DNA of 64,000 nt. It comes from Bradyrhizobium agreste (GTDB taxonomy: Bacteria; Pseudomonadota; Alphaproteobacteria; Rhizobiales; Xanthobacteraceae). Location: assembly GCF_016031625.1 (NCBI RefSeq), contig NZ_JACCHP010000001.1, positions 558,001 to 622,000 on the forward strand. The letters are read 5' to 3'. Made by a program: the position numbers and the translations under genes. Every line of letters begins with the position of its first letter. Position 1 is the first letter of the stretch. Shown in pieces: positions 1-9,097 of the stretch. The notes beneath the pieces were generated by a model, which worked only from the letters and a program-made list of their open reading frames with translations, made no database searches and was not told where the DNA came from.

Positions 1-627
1 GACGTCTCGAAAATCTATCTTCTCGATGTCGCGAGCGGTGGAAGCGTCGAAGCCGAGCTGCGCGATGCGATCGAGCAGGCGCAACTCAACGACTGGCAGA
101 CGAAGTGGCGGCCTGCCCTGCTGAGCATACTTCAGGAGCTCGCGCGCAAGGGCGTGCCGATGGACCAGTGGCCGCAAAGCTGGCACTGGGATTGGAACAA
201 GAAGACAGCCCGTGTCCAAGGGCTGCTGGCCTTTCGCGGCTTCAGCGTCGTCGCCCTCGGTGAGACGCAAGGACTCGCACAAATCGACCTCACGAAAATG
301 GGCCGGGAAGCCAACCAGCGCGGCAAGCCGCTCGTCTATCTGGACTACCTTGAAGTCGCTCCCTGGAACCGGCCAGACCTCGGGAACGCTCCGCGCCTGC
401 GCGGCGTCGGTACGGCTCTCATCACGGCTGCCGTCGCGCTCAGCGAAGACGAGGGATTCAAGGGACGTCTGGGGCTGCATTCGCTGCCTCAGGCCGATAA
501 CTTCTACCGCAAGATCGGGATGACCGATCTGGGTCAGGACGCGGCGTACCAGAATTTAAGATACTTTGAGATGACCAGCGAGCAGGCTCGCGCGTTCTTC
601 GAAAAGGAGGAGAACGATGAAACTTGA
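1..627 (+). CDS. GNAT-type acetyltransferase-like protein (5' truncated by window edge)
   Basis: The reading frame is open from base 1, so the true start is outside the window; 208 residues are visible. The second half has the look of a GNAT N-acetyltransferase: a beta-strand run YLDYLEVAPWN, then an acyl-CoA-loop-like RGVGTALI, then a C-terminal NFYRKIGM motif typical of the last helix of this fold. The substrate is unknown. It ends 11 bases inside the next gene (XRE regulator, ATG at 617), and the ribosome binding site for that gene (AAGGAGGAG) lies within this one, so the three genes 1-2052 are translationally coupled. A modifying enzyme attached to an XRE/ImmA pair would fit a toxin or stress-response module, but that role is inferred. 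Confidence 0.65.
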   Translation, partial: DVSKIYLLDVASGGSVEAELRDAIEQAQLNDWQTKWRPALLSILQELARKGVPMDQWPQSWHWDWNKKTARVQGLLAFRGFSVVALGETQGLAQIDLTKMGREANQRGKPLVYLDYLEVAPWNRPDLGNAPRLRGVGTALITAAVALSEDEGFKGRLGLHSLPQADNFYRKIGMTDLGQDAAYQNLRYFEMTSEQARAFFEKEENDET

Positions 628-1120
628 ACGAAGCAAAGAATGGTGGATGGCTCGGGCACGTCGTGAAGGCGACGCCGTCATCGGCGCCGGCTTGCTTGCG
701 TTCGATCCGGTGTCGGAGGAGCGGCCTACTGCGACCGGGCAGACTACCGTCGTCGAGGAAACGCGGATCGCGTTTGGCAAATTCGTGAACCTGATGCGCC
801 GTCGCCGCGGCTTTTCGATGGAGAGGCTGGCTGAGGTTGCCGACCTCGACGCCAGCGAACTCCTCGTGATCGAGGACGACGTCCATTATGTTCCAGAGCC
901 ACGAACGGTCTTCAAACTGGCGCAGACCTTTGAGGTGTCGCAGCGGCGCTTGATGCAGCTCGCAGGCCTAGCCGCGGCAAATGACACCGGCTTGCGGCAG
1001 GAAGCCGTACGATTTGCCGCGCGCTCCGAGGCTGTGCAGAAGCTCACTCCGGAAGAAAATTCCGCTCTTGAAGCGTTCGTAGCTGTCTTGAGCGAGCAGG
1101 ATCCTAAGCGAGTGAAGTGA
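617..1120 (+). CDS. XRE-family HTH transcriptional regulator
   Basis: 167 residues. A helix-turn-helix of the lambda-repressor/XRE class sits at about residues 50-110: FGKFVNLMRRRRGFSMERLAEVADL, then ELLVIEDD, then PEPRTVFKLAQTF. The first 45 residues are unassigned and the C-terminal 40 are charged. The gene starts within the end of the acetyltransferase-like gene, and its stop overlaps the GTG start of the ImmA/IrrE gene (GTGA). XRE plus ImmA/IrrE is a common pairing in which the peptidase cleaves or binds the repressor (ImmR/ImmA of ICEBs1). The same pairing occurs in toxin-antitoxin modules described as RosmerTA. Probable autorepressor of the operon; no operator was identified. Confidence 0.8.
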   Translation: MKLERSKEWWMARARREGDAVIGAGLLAFDPVSEERPTATGQTTVVEETRIAFGKFVNLMRRRRGFSMERLAEVADLDASELLVIEDDVHYVPEPRTVFKLAQTFEVSQRRLMQLAGLAAANDTGLRQEAVRFAARSEAVQKLTPEENSALEAFVAVLSEQDPKRVK

Positions 1121-2052
1121 AAAACGTCAGCCTCAAAGATCGGACGATCGCCGACATTGACGGACAGGTTGACAAGGTCTTGCGGGGCCTTGGCAATCCC
1201 GAGCCGCCGGTCGACCTGCGCTTGGTTCGGGAGCTGTTGAAGCTCGACCGCGGCTACTACTCGACCACGGACGACAGCCTTTTGCGGGAGACTTTCTCGC
1301 GCCTGAAGGTCGCGGGCCTTCAAGTTCTCTTGCGCCCGACGATCCTGCGCGATGCGGTCCAAAGTCTTAGTCTGAAGGCCCTCTATTTGCCCGACCAGAA
1401 GCGGATCCTGCTCGACCAGGATCTGCCCATCCTTAAGCACCGCTGGAACGAGGCCCACGAGATCGGCCACGACATCATCCCCTGGCACATTGGCATGATG
1501 TTGGGTGACACAGAGCAGACGCTCATACCCGCGTGTCACCAGATCATGGAGGCCGAGGCAAACTACGCCGCCGGCCAGCTGCTTTTTCTCGCTGGCCGTT
1601 TTGTGGAAGAGGCCACCTCTTCGGTTCCGAGCCTTGCCTTCGTCAAGAGCCTGAGCAGAGGGTTCGGCAACACCATGACATCCACGCTCTGGCGCTTTGT
1701 CGAACAAGGCCATGGCGGCCGGCCAATCGTAGCGCTGGTCACCGGCCATCCACATCGCACGCGGCGCAAGACTGATTTCGATCCTGCCAACCCGTGCCGG
1801 TATTGCGTGGAATCTCCTCCATTCCGTGAGCGGTTCGGTATTGTGCGCGAGACCGATCTGTTCGCGACGATCGTTGGCTATTGTGGTTCGCAGCGCGGCG
1901 GTAGTCTTGGCCGCAGCGAGGTGCTGCTCGCGGACCTAAATGGCGATCGGCATGTCTTCGACTTCGAGACGTTCTTCAATCGTCACGAGGCTCTGACGCT
2001 TGGCTATTGGTTGCGCTCGCACAGCTCGGCCGTGCCGATGCAAACATTTTGA
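1117..2052 (+). CDS. ImmA/IrrE-family metallopeptidase
   Basis: 311 residues, GTG start overlapping the preceding stop. The zinc-peptidase motif HExxH is visible as NEAHEIGHDIIPWH around residue 113-125. A glutamate-rich helix MEAEANYAAGQLL follows about 25 residues later, as expected for the third zinc ligand in ImmA/IrrE proteins. The C-terminal part has a pair of cysteines (NPCRYC) of unknown purpose. Known members cleave a cognate XRE repressor to switch on an element or a stress response, or act as toxins neutralised by it. The coupled XRE gene is the obvious partner. The substrate and whether this is a toxin cannot be read from sequence. Confidence 0.82.
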   Translation: MKNVSLKDRTIADIDGQVDKVLRGLGNPEPPVDLRLVRELLKLDRGYYSTTDDSLLRETFSRLKVAGLQVLLRPTILRDAVQSLSLKALYLPDQKRILLDQDLPILKHRWNEAHEIGHDIIPWHIGMMLGDTEQTLIPACHQIMEAEANYAAGQLLFLAGRFVEEATSSVPSLAFVKSLSRGFGNTMTSTLWRFVEQGHGGRPIVALVTGHPHRTRRKTDFDPANPCRYCVESPPFRERFGIVRETDLFATIVGYCGSQRGGSLGRSEVLLADLNGDRHVFDFETFFNRHEALTLGYWLRSHSSAVPMQTF

Positions 2053-2253
2053 ACCGGCCGATAGTCATCCGCTGTCTCGAATATTAGACACTAGCTGACC
2101 TGACATTATCAGCAGCCAGAGATGAACATCCCCATCGGGTCCGGCCCCAATAACATGGCATGATTAGAGGATCCAGGCTCGTAATCAAACTTTGGCGCGC
2201 GGTCTGACCGCCGCCCCACAGTCACCAGGCAGAACGGATGCTCTCTCGTTCGA

Positions 2254-2949
2254 TTACACCCCAAGCAAATGTTTTGCGGCTGAAAGATTTGGCGCATATT
2301 GCACGTTGATCGGGCTAAATTCGGCCTGTAGATCGGCGTTCAATATGCCGCGCTGCTCGTTAGCGTAATCCGCGGTATTGGAAGACGCGAACACGATCGG
2401 TGAGGTAAGCCCGGCTGCGCGAAGCGCGACGATGACTTCCAAATAAGTTTCGATCACGACGCAGTCCTTCATCGACTGCCCGCGCCTCCCCGGGGTATGC
2501 GGCGCCATCAGCCTAGCAAAGGCCCGATCCGCGATGGCGGGTGATGGCCTTACCGTCTCCGAAGCTGCCATCCAATGATCAGCAACGGCATGCGCGCGCT
2601 GGACATGATCATCCAAATGGGAGAGATCGACGACGCCCGTTCCGCCGAAAACCTTGTCGATTTCGTTCGCGCGGATGATGCGCTCACGTAGCTTCGTCAG
2701 CGCTTGGATCGCCTCTTGTTCGACCTTTGGTACATTTTCAGCAAACTCTCGCCGCACCTGGTCTGCGACGAGGCCGACGAGCTGAGGCCCCGTCGTCATC
2801 GCCGCCAGCAGCGCCTGCGCGGCAACTCGCTCATGCGCGCGGGCTGCATCTCGTGTTGGATCGCGCATGATATCGAGAACGGAGCACGTGTCAGTACAAA
2901 GCACCGGCAAACCCAGCCCCGCAATGCGCGCAACTTCTTGCGGCGTCAT
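2254..2949 (-). CDS. PIN-like domain nuclease (putative)
   Basis: 231 residues, ATG start. It begins with a hydrophobic strand ending in acidic residues (PVLCTDTCSVLDIMRDP), has a central D/E pair in SMKDCVVIETYLE, and ends with a strand IVFASSNTADY. This spacing of acidic residues (N-terminal D, middle D/E, C-terminal D) is the arrangement of the metal-binding site in PIN-like RNases (large DUF4935/PIN_8-type relatives). It starts 5 bases after the stop of the 226-residue gene and so forms a two-gene unit with it. The likely function is RNA cleavage, as toxin or defence effector. The assignment rests on motif spacing only. Confidence 0.55.
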   Translation of the reverse strand: MTPQEVARIAGLGLPVLCTDTCSVLDIMRDPTRDAARAHERVAAQALLAAMTTGPQLVGLVADQVRREFAENVPKVEQEAIQALTKLRERIIRANEIDKVFGGTGVVDLSHLDDHVQRAHAVADHWMAASETVRPSPAIADRAFARLMAPHTPGRRGQSMKDCVVIETYLEVIVALRAAGLTSPIVFASSNTADYANEQRGILNADLQAEFSPINVQYAPNLSAAKHLLGV

Positions 2950-2954
2950 GAGGT

Positions 2955-3623
2955 TTAGGTCCGCTCGTCGTCATAGGCCTGAAGCAGATCCTGCGCAAAC
3001 TCATATTGGATAGCCAGATCGTGCGCCGACTCGTCGTCCCAGCCCTCGGCCTCGACCAGCCAGCGGGTAAGAAAATCGGTACTAAGCGCGCCTCCGCTTT
3101 GATGTGCGAGGATAAGAAAGTGCATCCATCGCTTGCGATCTGCCGGATGTGTCGCCCCTGTCGATTTGTTCGCGGCACCAGAGAAGCGCCTCAGGGCGGC
3201 GGCGACATCGGGAGAGGACACGTCCTGGAGGGATTGGCTGTCAGATGTAACCTCGACTAAAAATCCACCACCGATGGCGGCGGGCCGAGCGATTAAATCG
3301 GCAAACTCCCGCAGAAGCGCATTGTACGTCCCGTAGCCAAGTTTACCCGTCTCGCGCGGAACGATGTTTGAGACCTCATAGCCGTCCGGGCGGGACCACA
3401 AGGTCAAGCCTGCCGCCGGCAGCACCGCATCCGACGCGCGCTGGAAAGCGATCACATCGCCATCGAGTGAGGTGTTTCTTTTCAAGGATTTCTCGGCCTC
3501 AGGCGCATGCTGCCAGTGCCCGGAGACATATCCGACCAAGGCAGACCGGATAACAGAGATATCTCCGGCCGGCGCGCGGAGTATGAGATCCTGAAATACT
3601 TCGATGGCGTTAGGTTCGCTCAT
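2955..3623 (-). CDS. Hypothetical protein, partner of the PIN-like gene
   Basis: 222 residues from the ATG at 3623; a GTG at 3635 would add four. I do not recognise the family. The protein is acidic, apparently soluble and mostly helical: no membrane segment, no signal peptide, no cysteine cluster. The C-terminus (WDDESAHDLAIQYEFAQDLLQAYDDE) looks like an amphipathic helix. It lies directly upstream of the PIN-like gene with a 5-base gap, so the two are cotranscribed. It could be an antitoxin, immunity or sensor partner of the nuclease, but only gene order supports that. Confidence 0.55.
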   Translation of the reverse strand: MSEPNAIEVFQDLILRAPAGDISVIRSALVGYVSGHWQHAPEAEKSLKRNTSLDGDVIAFQRASDAVLPAAGLTLWSRPDGYEVSNIVPRETGKLGYGTYNALLREFADLIARPAAIGGGFLVEVTSDSQSLQDVSSPDVAAALRRFSGAANKSTGATHPADRKRWMHFLILAHQSGGALSTDFLTRWLVEAEGWDDESAHDLAIQYEFAQDLLQAYDDERT

Positions 3624-3737
3624 AGGCGCGCTCACTGGTCGATGGGGCTCGATTAATATAGCTATGCCTGCGTGTGGGCAAAGCGCCGGAAGGACGGCTT
3701 TCTGTCTTCCCTCGACGCCGGAGTGATGGACGATCGG

Positions 3738-5405
3738 TTATCGACGCAGACGAGAACCGAAACGATGCAACTCCACCCGATCCTGGTCCACGAGATAGAA
3801 GCCACGCGCCGGATATTCATTCGTGCCGCCTTTTAGGACGCGACGCTCATCGATTTGTGAAATAAGATAGGCGAAAGCCGGGTTAAAGCGCCGAAGCGGC
3901 CAGCCTGTTTCCTTATGCAATTCCTCGACCTGGGCTGTTTCCTTCTTCGCCAAGACCATGTCCACGAGCGTAACGACGTCGACAGCGGGATCTGTCTTCA
4001 GGGCATACGGGTCGAACGTGATGTAGAGGCTGGGATTGCTCGTCATGCGCGGAAGTCGCTTGGCTATGAATGAGGTCGTGTTGATAAAATCGTCCGTTGA
4101 CAGCTCGGCGACCGCAAACGCCACTTCGTCAACCGAGGCCTCCGGGAAGGCAGCGAGGAGCTCTTCCTCGGGTATGAAATCACTGTAACCGTGAGTCGAT
4201 TCTCTGGCGATCCATAGCCCAATCTTGATAGCGAGCGGCCCCAATTCTCCGATCTTCACAGCGGCGGGCTCCCTCGCCCGAGGTGCTACGATCGGGTTGG
4301 TCGTCGCATTTCCGACTGGCGGTGGCGAACCGTTCGCCAACCACGCGTCAATGCCGTTCACGACCATCTGCCCGATCTCCGCGAATTGCAGGATGTCGTC
4401 GCCGACCAGCGGCACGGTCTCGCCGAGACGGGCATCGGCCGCATGCTCGGCGAAAGCGGCATCCGCGACGCCGAGATTATGCCCGATGACGTGACGCTTC
4501 TGGATGTTCAGTGTCAAAACCGCGAGCGCTTCCGCTGATAGCGTGGCATAGGGATCGAAGCCGAATTCCGCAAAGCGTTGCCGGCCACGCCCAATGTTCT
4601 GAAATGCGTTACCGACAGCCTTTACTTCCCGCGACTCTGGTGGGCGCATTGCGACCTTGTAGAGATACACCGTTTTGAGCGTCGCCTCGAAGGCGGTCAG
4701 CACGTCCTCGTGCGCGTTTCCCATGAGCCGATAGGCGAGCTCGCTCTGGTCCTGCCCGAGACCGTCCGCGAGCTTGACCTGATCCCTGACCAGCGCCACT
4801 TCGCGAGCGAAATGGAGATGAATGTTCGGGGCGCCGCAGTCGGGACAGAACAACGAGATGGCGAAGACGCCATAGTCACGGCCGCATTCGTCGCAGACCA
4901 GTTCACGCAGCAGGTCACTGCGGAGGAAGCGCGGCACCGGTTTGGGTGCAGACCGGCCGCCCGTCTTGACCTTGATAAACTTGCTTCCCGAAAGCTTTCG
5001 CCCGAGATCTTCAAACATCCCGTGGATCGCCTCCTGCATGTCTGCATGTGCGGCATGTTCGACGATTTTCTTCGCCGCGGCGAGATCGTCAGGATGGGTG
5101 AAGTCGTTATCGGCCGCGACAACTCCGCTATAGGGACAAACCGTTTCTGGAATGCCCGGTCGGTGCGACATGCGCGGGGTCATGGCTTCCGGCAGGGCGA
5201 ATTCCGGAACGCGGCTGCCGAGTACAAAATGTCGCGGGTGCGCGTTCTCGTTCGGCGAGTATCGGTAAACCCGCCCATCGGGCGTTTGCGGCAAGGGGAT
5301 GCCTAGTTCCATCGTATTGCCGGACTTGCCCCGCTGGTATTTTTCAAGGTTACGAAACCGCATACGCTTAAATCCACCTATCCGGAAGATTCGATGATTC
5401 GCCAT
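3738..5405 (-). CDS. Zinc-ribbon protein with HEPN-like RxxxxH motif
   Basis: About 555 residues; the start is uncertain (ATG 5405 chosen; TTG 5438 and ATG 5363 are in frame). A four-cysteine zinc ribbon, CDECGRDY...FCPDCG, lies near residues 165-190. Further on, around residue 304, is IQKRHVIGHNLGVAD, which fits the R-x4-H catalytic motif of HEPN ribonucleases, often written RxxxxHN. The C-terminal third is probably winged-helix-like (HKETGWPLRRFNPAFAYLISQ). It is transcribed away from the helicase gene at 5552, with about 147 bases between the two starts. I do not recognise the full-length family. A sensor-ribonuclease role in the adjoining defence locus is inference. Confidence 0.6.
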   Translation of the reverse strand: MANHRIFRIGGFKRMRFRNLEKYQRGKSGNTMELGIPLPQTPDGRVYRYSPNENAHPRHFVLGSRVPEFALPEAMTPRMSHRPGIPETVCPYSGVVAADNDFTHPDDLAAAKKIVEHAAHADMQEAIHGMFEDLGRKLSGSKFIKVKTGGRSAPKPVPRFLRSDLLRELVCDECGRDYGVFAISLFCPDCGAPNIHLHFAREVALVRDQVKLADGLGQDQSELAYRLMGNAHEDVLTAFEATLKTVYLYKVAMRPPESREVKAVGNAFQNIGRGRQRFAEFGFDPYATLSAEALAVLTLNIQKRHVIGHNLGVADAAFAEHAADARLGETVPLVGDDILQFAEIGQMVVNGIDAWLANGSPPPVGNATTNPIVAPRAREPAAVKIGELGPLAIKIGLWIARESTHGYSDFIPEEELLAAFPEASVDEVAFAVAELSTDDFINTTSFIAKRLPRMTSNPSLYITFDPYALKTDPAVDVVTLVDMVLAKKETAQVEELHKETGWPLRRFNPAFAYLISQIDERRVLKGGTNEYPARGFYLVDQDRVELHRFGSRLRR

Positions 5406-5551
5406 TCGAATGGCGCTCCAGCGTTTCTGAAGAGTCAACCCAAACTTCGTTTCTTCCCCGCTTCCATTGGTCCTGGGCGAGGAAGTCCCTAGTCCGTTGA
5501 AGCAATGCCTTTCGTGCTGTCACCGAATCGCGGCCGCGTCTAGGATCGCCC

Positions 5552-8500
5552 ATGGCCCGAAAATCGCATCTGCCTTCGTTGGAGGACCTGTTCGATCTTC
5601 CTGCCGATTACCTAAAAGGACCCCAGAGCAAGAGTCTCCGCCCCGCCCTCATCGAGGGGACCGAGCGGGAGAGCCGTCAAGATCGCCTGCTGAAGTACTG
5701 GCCCAAGACCGGGACAGAAGCTGACAATGAGTTGCGGGAAATCTGGCGTCACGAGCGGCTGCAAGTTGATCGGATCATGAGCTACCCCGGTGCGGAGGAC
5801 CTCTTCGCCGGCGTCGTGGCTATGATCGAGACGTCGGACACCTTTTGTATCGTACACGAGCCGGGGCCGATGCCGTTGGCGGGTAAGCTCCGCACGGCGC
5901 CACGCCGCTCCTGGATGAGAGCGCTCGATATTCCCGCAAGTCGAATCGTTCTCTGGCGAAATTTGGCGCGGCTGTCGCGAGCGCTCAGCATCCTGCATTC
6001 ACGAGGCCTTCTGCACGGCAGGATCGATGAATACGCGGTTTTCACCGAGGGAACTTCCGATCCTGACTTCCGGCTCGGAGGCTTCGAATGGAGTCTCGTT
6101 CTCGGCGAGCGGGCCGCCGCGCCACAGACCCTTCAGGCGGCAAGAGGCCGGCTTGAAAGCCTGACATACTCCTATGCAAATGACTGGAAGGCCTTAGGAT
6201 GTCTTTTCGCGAGCTTGGTCGGAGTCGATCCCGCCAAGGTGCGAGAGGAGGATCCTTTTACGGCCGGCACGGCCATCGAACTGATCGAAGGTGAGATTGA
6301 TTTTCTTCGTATGATGATCGACCCGGATCGCGATGAGGTGGTCGAGGCGTCCGCCGTCGTCAAAGCCGTCGCGGCGTTAGGCCGGGAATTATCCGGACAC
6401 GGCAACTCTCGATCGGGGAAGTTTCTTCTTTTGTTTCGGCCCAATCAGAAGATGTCGGAGACGATCTACGATCTCAGCGAGCAGACGATCGAATCGGCCG
6501 ACGTCCCTTCGCAGCGATTGTTCGTGGAAAGCGATCTCGCGACTGGCGCGCGGATAGCGGCCGCCTCCGGTGAGGACGACCCGGATCATCTTTTCGTCCT
6601 GACGGACACGACTTCTTATCGGGTACAGCGCTTTACGGAACTCGGGACCGAGACCTGGCAGGTCGGCGTGGTGACAGCAATCAAGGCTCGCGACGAAGAT
6701 TTTGCGCTTCGAGAGTGCGACGTCTTTCCGGTGAGGCACAGCATCGAAGTTCTTCCGAACAAGGAGGCCGTCGCCAGAACCCTTTCCAAGGCGAGTGACG
6801 ACATTCTGGAGTGGACACTCCCGCTCGTGAAGGAGGCGACTACTGAAGAAGATCCCGAGACGCGAACTCTGCGTCAAGCGTTCCTTCTCGTGCAATCAGT
6901 CGAGGCGATATTGAGGGCGCTCGAAATTCTTCCAATCGAGATTGTCGGCACACGCCGAGAATCGGGGAAGATCATCGTTCAGCTAATGCCCCGCAGCACG
7001 GAGCGCGACGAAATTGCGGCAAGCATCGGAGATCGCGCGACCGCCGATGTCATGGAAAAGCTGTTCGACAAGGACGATCAGGGCGTCGACGTCGACTGGC
7101 GGATCAGCACCTCTGGCGGGCTCGGGGGAACCGGATCGGGTGACGTACCGGCCCGCTTTGAAACGGCGACAAGGGGCGACGCCGGAGAACGCATCTACGA
7201 ATTTTCGGCGTTCGACTTACCGAGGCGCGAGGACTCGCTGTTCCTTCGCAAGAAGGGAGATCATGGCACGGAGAGCTTGATCAAAAGAAGGCTGCGGACT
7301 TCCCGCGTAATCGGCGAACAGCGCGATCTCGTGACCATGTTTGTCGATCCGCGTCGGAATCTAAAGCCATCCAGCGACCTTCTCGAAAAGGACGGGCACT
7401 TTACAGAGCTTGACCCCGCCAAGCGTGAAGCGCTCGAGGCACTGTGGTCCACGTCTCCAACTCATCTGGTCGTGGGCCCTCCAGGGGTCGGCAAGACCAA
7501 GCTCGTGAGCGAGATTATTCGGCGGAAACTTGCCAATGAGCCAGCCGCAAGCATCCTCATCAGCTCCCAGAGCCATCAGGCTCTCGATCACGTCCTTCGG
7601 GCTACCGATCGAGTACTCAATAAATACGGCACAGACGCTATCGTCGTAAGATCACCAGGACCAGAAGGAAGTATCTCGACGGACGCCGATATCAGGCTCC
7701 GGGCGATCGAATATCTCGAAAAGGCATCGGCATCGACATTGGCAGCAAACTCACCGGCCGGCCTTCAGTCCGGTTTGCGGGAGCTGTTGGATGCTTTCAA
7801 GCAGGCTGCAAGGCCCGACGCTGTCAATACGGAGCAGCGCGAGAATGAAGGGATGCGTGCCCACACGGCCCTTGTGCTCGACTCCGCGAACCTGGTCTTT
7901 TCGACGTCCACATCCGCGGATGTGGAAAGACTGGTCGACGAGGGCTCGCAGTTCGACTGGGCGATCATAGAGGAAGCCGCGAAAGCTGCAGGTCCGGACT
8001 TGCTTGCACCGCTGTCGCTGTCGGGGCGCCGGCTCTTCATTGGGGATCACAAGCAGCTGCCGCCCTTCGATAGCGAGCGGATAAACGCCATCCTGGCCGA
8101 TGGCTCGGTCGTTCGATCGCTTCTCAAAGGCGCAGATCGGATCATCGGATCGGCGTTCTATGATACGGGCCTAGAGGAGTTGACTGCAGTGGCCGCAGAC
8201 GACAGTCAGCTCGACCGTGTCCGCACCATGGCCATCCGGGTCTTTGAACCGTTCCGAGCTCTCGTGGTGGAGGACGAATCTCGCCGGGCGATCGTGGGGG
8301 GCGCGCGAAAAGCGGCGTCGAGCGAGTTGCTCGTTCAGCACCGAATGGACCCGGACATTGCCCGGCTGGTATCGGCCTGTTTCTACAACGATCGCCTGAC
8401 CACAAGTGACGAGCGGATCGCCGATGCCGCCAAGCCACTTCCGTTTTCGTTTGGCTCCGACTTCCCCTCTTCGCCGATCGTTATCGTCGACATGCCGTAT

Positions 8501-9097
8501 GTCAGTCGAACCGGCAAGGCTCAACCTGTTGAGTCTGATCGGCCACGCTGGAACAACCGCGCGGAAGCGAGAGTGATCGGAGCCATGCTACGGAATCTAC
8601 GGCTCTCGAGCGAGCACGACGGACTGAAACCCTCGCTCGCCGTCCTGACCCCCTATCGCGCCCAGGTGCGTCACCTCACGCACGAGATCGACGTCGTAAA
8701 GGCAAAAGGTGACGGCCTCTCCGGATTTGATAGCTTCAACAGCGACGACAGGTTTTGGGGAACTGTCGACTCCTCTCAGGGGAGCGAAGCCGATCTCGTC
8801 ATTGTTTCGCTTGTCAGGAACAATCCTCGAACCGGGGTTCCGGCTCTCGGGTTCTTGCGGGATCCCCGGCGGATGAACGTGCTCCTCAGCCGGGCGCGGC
8901 AGCAGCTCGTCATCGTCGGCTCCCTCGAGTTTCTCAAGGAGACCACGCGGCATGCAACCTCCGATCCGAAAGACGAGCTATCCTTCGTGGTACGTTTCCT
9001 CAAGACATTGGATCAACTCACCAAGGCGCGAAGCGCGCGCGGGGAACCGGCCGCCAAGATCGTCAAGCCGACCCAAATAAAGGGCGCGGGGCGATGA
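5552..9097 (+). CDS. mkoA: Kinase-like domain fused to SF1 (COG1112-type) helicase, Mokosh MkoA-like
   Basis: 1181 residues. Residues about 1-290 resemble a protein kinase fold, with a degenerate catalytic loop LLHGRIDEYAVF and LGGFEW where HRD and DFG should be. The middle (300-600) is unassigned. The C-terminal part is a DNA2/NAM7-type superfamily 1 helicase: Walker A GPPGVGKTK near 644, motif II IIEEAAKA near 806 followed by GDHKQLPP (motif III), VDSSQGSEAD (motif V) and MNVLLSRAR (motif VI) near 1113. Kinase plus COG1112 helicase, followed by an overlapping PLD nuclease, is the arrangement I recall for type I Mokosh anti-phage systems. The gene symbol is by analogy; the kinase part probably does not phosphorylate. 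Confidence 0.82.
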   Translation: MARKSHLPSLEDLFDLPADYLKGPQSKSLRPALIEGTERESRQDRLLKYWPKTGTEADNELREIWRHERLQVDRIMSYPGAEDLFAGVVAMIETSDTFCIVHEPGPMPLAGKLRTAPRRSWMRALDIPASRIVLWRNLARLSRALSILHSRGLLHGRIDEYAVFTEGTSDPDFRLGGFEWSLVLGERAAAPQTLQAARGRLESLTYSYANDWKALGCLFASLVGVDPAKVREEDPFTAGTAIELIEGEIDFLRMMIDPDRDEVVEASAVVKAVAALGRELSGHGNSRSGKFLLLFRPNQKMSETIYDLSEQTIESADVPSQRLFVESDLATGARIAAASGEDDPDHLFVLTDTTSYRVQRFTELGTETWQVGVVTAIKARDEDFALRECDVFPVRHSIEVLPNKEAVARTLSKASDDILEWTLPLVKEATTEEDPETRTLRQAFLLVQSVEAILRALEILPIEIVGTRRESGKIIVQLMPRSTERDEIAASIGDRATADVMEKLFDKDDQGVDVDWRISTSGGLGGTGSGDVPARFETATRGDAGERIYEFSAFDLPRREDSLFLRKKGDHGTESLIKRRLRTSRVIGEQRDLVTMFVDPRRNLKPSSDLLEKDGHFTELDPAKREALEALWSTSPTHLVVGPPGVGKTKLVSEIIRRKLANEPAASILISSQSHQALDHVLRATDRVLNKYGTDAIVVRSPGPEGSISTDADIRLRAIEYLEKASASTLAANSPAGLQSGLRELLDAFKQAARPDAVNTEQRENEGMRAHTALVLDSANLVFSTSTSADVERLVDEGSQFDWAIIEEAAKAAGPDLLAPLSLSGRRLFIGDHKQLPPFDSERINAILADGSVVRSLLKGADRIIGSAFYDTGLEELTAVAADDSQLDRVRTMAIRVFEPFRALVVEDESRRAIVGGARKAASSELLVQHRMDPDIARLVSACFYNDRLTTSDERIADAAKPLPFSFGSDFPSSPIVIVDMPYVSRTGKAQPVESDRPRWNNRAEARVIGAMLRNLRLSSEHDGLKPSLAVLTPYRAQVRHLTHEIDVVKAKGDGLSGFDSFNSDDRFWGTVDSSQGSEADLVIVSLVRNNPRTGVPALGFLRDPRRMNVLLSRARQQLVIVGSLEFLKETTRHATSDPKDELSFVVRFLKTLDQLTKARSARGEPAAKIVKPTQIKGAGR

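Noticed and set aside
8755..9093. N-terminal extension of the PLD nuclease
   Set aside because: The frame is open but lies inside the helicase C-terminus. The ATG at 9094 overlapping the helicase stop is the natural coupled start.
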